A stretch of 40,782 bases of DNA from Planctomycetaceae bacterium (lineage in GTDB: Bacteria > Planctomycetota > UBA8742 > UBA2392 > JABWBM01): positions 1 through 40,782 of the forward strand of contig JABWBM010000004.1 of the NCBI GenBank assembly GCA_013360495.1. Reading direction: 5' to 3'. The first letter of the stretch is position 1; the number at the start of each line of letters is the position of its first letter. The position numbers and the translations under genes were made by a program. Of the stretch, positions 34,742 to 40,782 are shown in pieces. The notes beneath the pieces were generated by a model. The model did no database searches and was not told where the DNA came from. It was given only the letters and a program-made list of their open reading frames with translations.

Positions 34742-36382
34742 CTACTTGCGGGGTGGCGCAAGCTCTGCGGCGTCGTCATCAACGCCAAACTCTGTATGGC
34801 ACGCGCCGCAGGCAATGTGGGCCGTTTGTAACCCTTCATAGACCTGTGGCGCCGCTTCTGCTTGACGGATCATCCGGCACGCATCCATGAGATCGCGTAT
34901 TGTTTGGTCCCAAACCTCGCGCTTGCCGACATCGGCCATTCCTTCGCTCTCGAAATATGGGGCAAGAGCCTTGGTGTATGCCTCAAGGTCCAGCAAGGCC
35001 TGCGCAGAACCCGGACCGGCGGCATTCAACTCATCATATGCCTGATGCATGTGCTTCATCAGGTTCTTCAGCTTGGCGGGTATGTCGCTAGTCGGCGCGA
35101 GATTCGCAAACGCATCCTCACTCAATGGGTACCTGTCAGGCGGATGCGGCAATATGGGCCACACGTTCTCGTCTGTTTCCTGCAACTTGTGGCAGTCATC
35201 GCAAAGCGTACGCAAACTATGCAGCGTTGCGTCGGCGTCGCGCGGTTTGCTCCAAAATTCGATGACACGTTCACGAGACTCGGCGCACCACTCAAGCCAG
35301 CGTTTGCGATCTTTGACGTCCCCATGATCCGCAAGCTGTTCGACTTCACGCAACAGCATAAGGAGGTCTGCGGCTGCTTCAGCAGCGCGCTCAGACGCCC
35401 CCAGCTGCCCCTCGTACCCGAGGCGTTCGTTGACTTTCCCCATTTCGGTCATGACGGCTTCGAGATCAGGGGTACGGAAATATCCCACGCCTTTCTTCGC
35501 GTCCTGACCAAAACCCCATGCCGTCAAGCTGAGATGGATAGCAAGCGCCCCGCACATGGCGACACGGTCGAAATTCCCTTTGAGCTTTGGAGCGATGAAG
35601 GGCCACACGATCAGCGCGATCGCGGCCACACCTGCGCCGATGTGGATGCACGTTCCTGCTACGCTCCCAAGCCGCAACGCCATCGACAGCGGCAGGAAGA
35701 ACCACTCCGGGCGAACGTCGGCGAGCGGCGTTTCCGGCCGCGCCGCTATACTGATGGGACGAGGAAAAAGCGCGGCAAGAGCCACGAGAAGTGCGGACGC
35801 GACGATTGCGCCGGCAATGACGGCCGGATCGCGTGGTCTGCGCCGGTACAGCGCGAAGAGAAGTCCGAGCATTATCACAGGGAGGACGATCGCGTGCAGG
35901 GCGTAAAAACGCGTCAAGGTCGTGCCGTCCACCCTCGCAGAGCCGAAGAGCATGTCGCGGATCCACGGCCCAATCAACGGCACGCTCTCGACGATTCCCA
36001 TGCGTACAACCGTGCCGTGGTACGCATCCTGATCCATGAGCAAAAGCTGGCCCGTGAAACTGTAAAGTCCGGCAATGGGAACCAACGCCAGCAGAAGGTA
36101 CCAGCGCATCTCGATGCGGTCACCGGCGCGGTAACTACGCCGCAGCCACATAGTTGCTATCGCCAATATGGTGAGCGTCATTACGCCGGACTCGGCGAAC
36201 CAGCGAAAACTTCGCAACGTGGCAAGGAAGGGGCTCGCCGTCTCGGCGTAAACGATCGAACTATGGGCGTCGTCAATGGATGGAACGTAGTAGAGCGCGA
36301 ACACCCACGTCGCGCACACGACGAGAACCAAACCGCAGATCAACGCGCCGAGCAGCGCGCCCTCGATACGCGCGCCCTTCAT
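34742..36382 (-). CDS. Divergent cytochrome b of a bc-type complex fused to a two-CxxCH cytochrome c-like domain
   Basis: This 546-residue protein has about eight membrane helices (to residue 290). The architecture is that of cytochrome b: RSF.W at helix B (57-61), SFTGQLLLMDQDA, VPLIGPWI...LFG, TLTRFYALHAIVLP in helix D and RPEWFFLPL (224-232, the PEWY position). Of the four haem-b His, only H163 remains. The others are R60, A74 and A177. The C-terminal 250 residues are hydrophilic with two haem-c sites, C394-DD-C397-H398 and C525-GA-C528-H529. ATG 36382 follows AAGGGG. It lies downstream of the Rieske gene, so a quinol-oxidising Rieske/b-type complex is implied. How electrons cross without normal b haems is open. 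Confidence 0.8.
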   Translation of the reverse strand: MKGARIEGALLGALICGLVLVVCATWVFALYYVPSIDDAHSSIVYAETASPFLATLRSFRWFAESGVMTLTILAIATMWLRRSYRAGDRIEMRWYLLLALVPIAGLYSFTGQLLLMDQDAYHGTVVRMGIVESVPLIGPWIRDMLFGSARVDGTTLTRFYALHAIVLPVIMLGLLFALYRRRPRDPAVIAGAIVASALLVALAALFPRPISIAARPETPLADVRPEWFFLPLSMALRLGSVAGTCIHIGAGVAAIALIVWPFIAPKLKGNFDRVAMCGALAIHLSLTAWGFGQDAKKGVGYFRTPDLEAVMTEMGKVNERLGYEGQLGASERAAEAAADLLMLLREVEQLADHGDVKDRKRWLEWCAESRERVIEFWSKPRDADATLHSLRTLCDDCHKLQETDENVWPILPHPPDRYPLSEDAFANLAPTSDIPAKLKNLMKHMHQAYDELNAAGPGSAQALLDLEAYTKALAPYFESEGMADVGKREVWDQTIRDLMDACRMIRQAEAAPQVYEGLQTAHIACGACHTEFGVDDDAAELAPPRK

Positions 36383-36414
36383 GCCACCCCTTCGAAAATT
36401 TCCTGTTTTACGAC

Positions 36415-36495
36415 CGTCATGCCCGCGAAGGCGGGCATCCAGTTCCCTTGAGCCAGCATAGGGCCAAGATGGATTCCCGCCTTTTCGGGAATGAC
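36415..36495. repeat. CGTCATTCCCGC-type two-hairpin cassette, inside the Rieske-cytochrome b operon
   Basis: CGTCATGCCCGC-GAAG-GCGGGCATCCAG, a spacer, then GGATTCCCG-CCTTTT-CGGGAATGAC. The two hairpins have swapped roles compared with 14004 and 32083 (GCCCGC first, TTCCCG second), so this copy lies in the opposite orientation. It occupies most of the 145-base gap between the Rieske stop and the cytochrome b start. Confidence 0.85.
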
Positions 36496-36527
36496 ATCAC
36501 GAATCAGGTTCTGGTGGAACCAGCCCT

Positions 36528-37064
36528 TCACAGCTCGATCCTTTCCGCCGTGTCGAGGCGATAGCGCGTAAAACGCACCTCAAGCCCCGCCTCCGTCAAC
36601 CTGTGCGGGATTGGATCAAGCCCGCGTGGCGGCGGGCCGTCGAGTACACGGCCATCAATGCCGAAATAACCGTCGTGGCATGGGCAGTGAAAGCGATTCT
36701 CTTTGGCCTCAAAGCCAACCACACAGCCTGCATGGGTGCAGATGCTGGAAAACACGGTTAACGCTTCAGCCTCGCCTCGCACCACATAGAGTGCGACCTT
36801 TTCTTCGCGCACGCGCCAGCGCTCGGCTACGACGCGCGTCAAGTCAGCCCGCTTCGGTTTGCCCGGCGCGATCGTTTCCACCTCGCCCGCAGGGACCAGC
36901 AACACCCACGGTTCTTCCGAAACGTCCATTGAAGCCGGTGGCATCTCCGCCAGCGCACGTATCAGTGGGTAGCCGCCGATCAATGCGGCTATGCCGGCCC
37001 CGAGCGCGGAGACAAAGCCCCGGCGGGAAGGATTCTCAGGCGGTTGGTTGGCGGTATCGGTCAC
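36528..37064 (-). CDS. Rieske [2Fe-2S] protein of a cytochrome bc-type complex
   Basis: This 178-residue protein has a twin-arginine N-terminus (NPSRRGFVSALGAGIAALIGG) that serves as the membrane anchor. The C-terminal Rieske fold carries both cluster boxes, C109-T-H111-A-G-C114 and C127-P-C129-H130-D-G-Y-F: C109, H111, C127 and H130 bind the cluster and C114/C129 form the disulfide, as in quinol-oxidising complexes. It accepts electrons from quinol and passes them to a cytochrome c. It is first in the operon with the unusual cytochrome b. It is complete in length, with no sign of degeneration, so the complex is probably active. Confidence 0.93.
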   Translation of the reverse strand: MTDTANQPPENPSRRGFVSALGAGIAALIGGYPLIRALAEMPPASMDVSEEPWVLLVPAGEVETIAPGKPKRADLTRVVAERWRVREEKVALYVVRGEAEALTVFSSICTHAGCVVGFEAKENRFHCPCHDGYFGIDGRVLDGPPPRGLDPIPHRLTEAGLEVRFTRYRLDTAERIEL

Positions 37065-37176
37065 GCGTCGGGATTATAGCTAGGCGATTGAAAAGAGTCC
37101 GTATCGACGTTGCCCAGCAATTCCATTCGCGTCATACTGACCGCTGAACCCCGCCCCTGAACCCTTCTCAATGCGA

Positions 37177-37201
37177 AACGCCCGGCTCATCGCCGGGCGT
37201 T
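37177..37201 (-). terminator. Terminator-like hairpin downstream of flgE
   Basis: AACGCCCGGC-TCATC-GCCGGGCGTT forms a 10-bp perfect stem, 60 bases after the flgE stop on the minus strand. Only TTT follows the stem in that direction. It lies in the 196-base gap between flgE and the Rieske gene. Confidence 0.55.
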
Positions 37202-37260
37202 CCACACAGATACTTCTCACGACTCTGGACTTCCGACTATCGACTTCTAACTGTCGACTC

Positions 37261-40200
37261 TTACCTCACGAGATTGACCAACTCTTGCAGGAGCGAGTCG
37301 GATGTCGTGATGGTGCGAGCGTTGGCCTGGAAGGCGCGCTGCTGTTGGATCAGGTTCGTGAACTGTTCGGCCAGTTCCACGTTCGACTCTTCGAGGAAAC
37401 CCGAGCGGATCAGGCCGCGTCCGGCGGAACCGGCGGTGCCGATGATCGCCTGACCGGAGTTGGTGCTCTCCTTGAAGTAGTTCTCGCCCTGCACGTCGAG
37501 GCCGCCCGGATTGGCGAAGCGCGCTACGGCAAGCTGGCCAAGCGAACGGGTGAGGCCGTTATCGAAGAGACCGGTGATCTTGCCGTCGGACGCGATGACG
37601 AAGTCGTCGAGGGTGCCGGCCTTGAAGCCGTCCTGATTGAAGAGGAAGACTTCCGTCGGGTTGGCCACGCTGCCATCCGGCGCGACGTCGGCCGCAAAGC
37701 CGGTGAGGCTCGCGAAATTGAGCGTCGCGACCAGCGGCTCGTCGACGCCGAAGTCGTCGAGGTCGATGCTGATCTGGTCGCCGGAGTCGGCAAGGTAGCG
37801 GCCATTGGTGTCGAAGTTGATCGTTCCTGTGCCGACCACGGTCTGAATGTCGGTGCCTGGGGTGACGTTGTTGTCTTCGGCGCGAGCCATCCAGCGCCAG
37901 CGTGTGCCACTGTTGCTCTTGGATTCGAGCCAGTAGGTGACATCCACCGTGCGCGGGATGCCGAGGGAGTCGAAGAGCACCGCGGTCGAGCGGAAGCTCT
38001 CGCCGGCGGCGTCATTGATCTCGGAGAAGCCGGCCAGCACGCTTTGGGAATTGTCGGTCTTGACCTTGATTTCGACGTTGGTAATGGCATTGGACGTGCC
38101 GACGTGTCCGGAGATGCGCAGCTTGCCCGAATCACTCGCGGTGTCGAGACCGGCGGGCGGGTTGGCGGCGGCGAGCGTCGAGTTGACGCCGATGTCCACT
38201 GATGCGGCTTCATGAATCGTGTAGGCAGAGGGGACGGTGGTCGACGGGAAGCTGTCGGAAGACTGCACTTCGAACTGCAACGCGTGAACGTCGTTGATCA
38301 GCGTTCCGGTCGTGGTGTCCGTGCGCATGCCGACGGCGGTGATCTTGGCGATCAGTCCGGCTGCGTTGCCCGTTGAGAAGCGGATGAAGTCGCCGACCTG
38401 CACGCCGGCGGCGGTGAAGTCGGTTTCATCGTCGATCATTTCGGCAGTGGCCACGCCGTCCACGAAGTCAGACGAGTTGGGCTGCGTGAAAGTATCGGCT
38501 GAGGCACCGGCGCCCACGAGGGACGATCCGCCGGAAACAGTGAAGCCTGCGGTCGCCGTTTGAACGATGCCGCCAAGACTGCCTGCGGTGGCGTTGCCCT
38601 GGCTGTTGCCGATGATGCTGTTGTCGGTGATGCGCAAGAACGACCCGATCGCCGAAGCCGAGAGCGGCGGGTTGGCATTGATTGAGCTATTGATCGCAGC
38701 CGCGATCGCCTGCGTCGTCAACGCCGGACTATCTTCAACCTCCACTCCGGTGTAACCCGCAGTCGCGGCGCCGCCCTGTGGAATGAGAAGGATCTTGATA
38801 CCGTTTGAGGAACTGGACGTTGAGGTTGCGAAGACCGTTCCAAAGTCGGCCGGGTTCGCGGGGTCGGCGGAAATGGTCAGCTCGGCGTTGTCGGAACTGA
38901 CGATTTCGAGCGTGCCAGTCAAGAGGCCGGCCGCCGCGGTATTCGCTCCAATCGAGAAATTGCCGTTGAGACCGGCAGCGATGACGTCAGGATCGGCGTC
39001 GATCTGCGCGATAATGTCGGCGGCGAGAGCCTGAACGTCCGCCGGCACGCCGCTCAATTGGATGATGATCGGCGAATTCGTCATGTTCGTGATATTCACC
39101 TGCAGGAACTCGTTGCCCGCAAGCGTCGTCACGTCATTGACTGTACTGGTCATAGTGGATTGCACGGCATTGCCATCGGTGCTGATGTCGAGGGTGTCAC
39201 CCGCGACGGCATCGACCGCGTCGACGCCGACAGTCGACAGAACCGCGGCATTCGCCGTATTGGTTGTCGCTGTGATGGTGAAGTTCCCGTCAACACCGGA
39301 CGTTTTGGCGAGGAGCTGGATCTGGTTGCCGACCACGCTTGCCGTCACGATGCCGGAAATTGCCGAATTCATGTTGATCGCGGTGGCGAGGTTGGTAGCC
39401 GTTTCGGCTGCCGTCGCGCCGATTTCAAACTGGTTCGAACTATTGCCGAGACCCGCGGCTACGGCCGTCATGGTCTGGCCCGCCATGATTGGGGTGAAGC
39501 TGTCAAACGTGACGGTATCCCCCGCCTGCATCAAAGGCTGCTGGGCGGTGCCGAGCGTCGGGTCGGCTGCCGAAGCAAGCACTGCCGCAAAAATCGGCGT
39601 CGAACCCGTGTCCGCGCTGATGAACGAATTACCTTCCGTGTTGATGATCGTGAAACCGTTGGTGGTATCGCCGCTCACCGAGAACTGCGAGGTCAATCCG
39701 TTGGTTGTGGCGAGACCGTTGAGAGCGGTCTGGAGATCGGACGCGGTGACCGTTCCGCCTGCACCGGTGCCGTTCACGATAACCGGGCTTGCCGCGACAA
39801 GGATATTTCCATTGGCGTCGGAAATCTGGACGCCGCCGATCGTGGTGGGGCCGACCACGCCGGCGCCAACACCTGCGTCAACTTCGGATTGATAGTCAGC
39901 TCCCGAAAGTGTGAGCGTATTGAAACCTGCGGCGCCGACCTGGTCGAGCGTGCCGTTGGTGGCCTCACCCGTGAGCGCGTTGATGCGCTGGGCGGAGATC
40001 ATTTCTTCGCCCGCCGCGTCCGAGCGGTGAATGCCGAGCGCGCCCTGCATCCAGTCACGCAGGTCGCCGAGCGTCAAACCGCCGGTCGGAGGGGGATCGC
40101 CCACGATGAATTCACGCGTCACCTTGCGTCCGCCGATCAACGCTTCGATCGTGATGGTGCTGCCGAGTTGAATGCTGAGGTCTACGGCATTGCCGGTGTT

Positions 40201-40782
40201 GTCGCCGGTGGATGAACGCACGAGATTGGTCAGGAGTGTGGATTCGGAAGCCTCGATCAGTGTTCCGCTGCTGCCGTCGAAGAGGGCGTCGGATTCGAGC
40301 ACGGTGGCGTTGTCGGCGATGTCGCCGCCGCCGTTAAGATTGCCGCGCCAGTCGGTGAAGGTGGTTTCTTTCGCGATGGTCAGGTTGCCAAGTTCGATGG
40401 AGATCTGCTCCAAGGGTCCGGCGGAGGTGAGGGCGAAGTCGATGGAACCGTCAGGTCCGACAACCTGGGAGGAGGTGTCGGCCATCCAGCCCTGAACGAT
40501 GAAGCCGTTGCTCGAATCAAAGAGCTTGCCGGTGTTATTGAGGGCGAAGGAACCATCGCGGGTATAGATATTATTTCCCGAGTGGTCGCCGAGGATGAAG
40601 AAGGTGCGCGCCTGACTGCCGTCATCGATGGCGAGGTCGGTGGCGATACCAGTGGCTTTGAGCGCGCCTTGCGTCATGATCTTCTGGATGTCCGCGACCT
40701 GAACGCCGAGCCCGATCTGGGCCGGGTTGGTGCCGCCGAGGAAGCCGCTTGGCGCGGTCCCGAACTTGAGGTTCTGGCTGAT
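37261..40782 (-). CDS. flgE: Giant flagellar hook protein FlgE, 5' end outside the window
   Basis: The frame is open from the window edge to TAA 37263-37261, giving 1173 residues with the first few tens missing. The apparent ATG at 40677 is internal: in-frame codons upstream encode FKFGTAPSGF then LGGTNPAQIGLGVQV, the conserved FlgE segment. The D0/D1 motifs (GALKATGIATDLAIDDG...NNIYTRDGSFALNNTGKL) and the C-terminus (NPGGLDVQGENYFKESTNSGQAIIG...VELAEQFTNLIQQQRAFQANARTITTSDSLLQELVNLVR) are standard. E. coli FlgE has about 400 residues. Here roughly 700 extra residues, Ala/Thr/Gly/Asp-rich and Lys-poor, lie in the middle as surface domains. The hook joins the flagellar basal body to the filament. 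Confidence 0.93.
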   Translation of the reverse strand: MSQNLKFGTAPSGFLGGTNPAQIGLGVQVADIQKIMTQGALKATGIATDLAIDDGSQARTFFILGDHSGNNIYTRDGSFALNNTGKLFDSSNGFIVQGWMADTSSQVVGPDGSIDFALTSAGPLEQISIELGNLTIAKETTFTDWRGNLNGGGDIADNATVLESDALFDGSSGTLIEASESTLLTNLVRSSTGDNTGNAVDLSIQLGSTITIEALIGGRKVTREFIVGDPPPTGGLTLGDLRDWMQGALGIHRSDAAGEEMISAQRINALTGEATNGTLDQVGAAGFNTLTLSGADYQSEVDAGVGAGVVGPTTIGGVQISDANGNILVAASPVIVNGTGAGGTVTASDLQTALNGLATTNGLTSQFSVSGDTTNGFTIINTEGNSFISADTGSTPIFAAVLASAADPTLGTAQQPLMQAGDTVTFDSFTPIMAGQTMTAVAAGLGNSSNQFEIGATAAETATNLATAINMNSAISGIVTASVVGNQIQLLAKTSGVDGNFTITATTNTANAAVLSTVGVDAVDAVAGDTLDISTDGNAVQSTMTSTVNDVTTLAGNEFLQVNITNMTNSPIIIQLSGVPADVQALAADIIAQIDADPDVIAAGLNGNFSIGANTAAAGLLTGTLEIVSSDNAELTISADPANPADFGTVFATSTSSSSNGIKILLIPQGGAATAGYTGVEVEDSPALTTQAIAAAINSSINANPPLSASAIGSFLRITDNSIIGNSQGNATAGSLGGIVQTATAGFTVSGGSSLVGAGASADTFTQPNSSDFVDGVATAEMIDDETDFTAAGVQVGDFIRFSTGNAAGLIAKITAVGMRTDTTTGTLINDVHALQFEVQSSDSFPSTTVPSAYTIHEAASVDIGVNSTLAAANPPAGLDTASDSGKLRISGHVGTSNAITNVEIKVKTDNSQSVLAGFSEINDAAGESFRSTAVLFDSLGIPRTVDVTYWLESKSNSGTRWRWMARAEDNNVTPGTDIQTVVGTGTINFDTNGRYLADSGDQISIDLDDFGVDEPLVATLNFASLTGFAADVAPDGSVANPTEVFLFNQDGFKAGTLDDFVIASDGKITGLFDNGLTRSLGQLAVARFANPGGLDVQGENYFKESTNSGQAIIGTAGSAGRGLIRSGFLEESNVELAEQFTNLIQQQRAFQANARTITTSDSLLQELVNLVR

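Overview
The window is about 40.8 kb of high-GC (about 60%) bacterial chromosome, densely coded on both strands. Everything points to a flagellated Gram-negative cell: a LolC/LolE-type FtsX permease beside lysS, a Rieske protein with a Tat-like signal, a giant flagellar hook protein, a FlgN-like chaperone, LexA, ECF sigma factor control and PrkA. The tandem groEL-groES-groEL order, the dnaJ-grpE-fmdB-yacG run, the He_PIG and von Willebrand A secreted proteins, the giant FlgE and the abundant 'CACAGAGGCACAGAG'-type intergenic cassettes would fit a Planctomycetota/PVC-like or related uncultured lineage. No rRNA or tRNA is present to settle this, so the placement is a guess.

Layout. Positions 1-3.3 kb: a possible gene tail, then two secreted proteins (VWA; He_PIG repeats). 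3.2-8.1 kb, minus strand: GNAT acetyltransferase, soluble histidine kinase, FlgN-like chaperone, DedA membrane protein and DnaA, separated by palindromic cassettes. 8.4-16.6 kb, plus strand: an M16 zinc peptidase, then a protein-folding cluster (groEL1, groES, groEL2, a small unknown gene, dnaJ, grpE, an FmdB zinc ribbon and yacG). 16.7-18.7 kb, minus strand: a TetR repressor and a BoxB-like di-iron oxygenase behind a good promoter/operator. 18.8-24.9 kb: a methyltransferase, an ECF sigma/membrane-regulator pair, an AstE/AspA-family Zn hydrolase and lysS. 25.0-28.6 kb: a 1191-residue LolC/E-like permease with a very large extracytoplasmic insert. 28.6-34.7 kb: lexA, a divergent 834-residue TPR protein, a small selenoprotein on the minus strand and prkA. 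34.7-40.8 kb, minus strand: a Rieske/cytochrome b pair and a giant flgE cut by the window edge.

Main discoveries. (1) Positions 32177-32407 (minus strand) encode a 76-residue SelW/Rdx-family protein whose CxxC motif is CxxU. The in-frame TGA is followed at bacterial-SECIS spacing by a hairpin with a GGUCU apical loop. Ordinary gene calling reads it as a stop and misses the gene. (2) The cytochrome b homologue has lost three of the four helix B/D haem-ligand histidines but carries a C-terminal extension with two CxxCH motifs. (3) A family of short hairpins with co-varying stems and a constant loop forms two almost identical 63-bp cassettes that flank groES exactly. (4) Two 260-290 bp terminal-inverted-repeat cassettes and four CGTCATTCCCGC-type repeats lie between genes. 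(5) The permease insert holds a sharp low-GC island.

All functional calls come from reading motifs by eye. No database search was possible.
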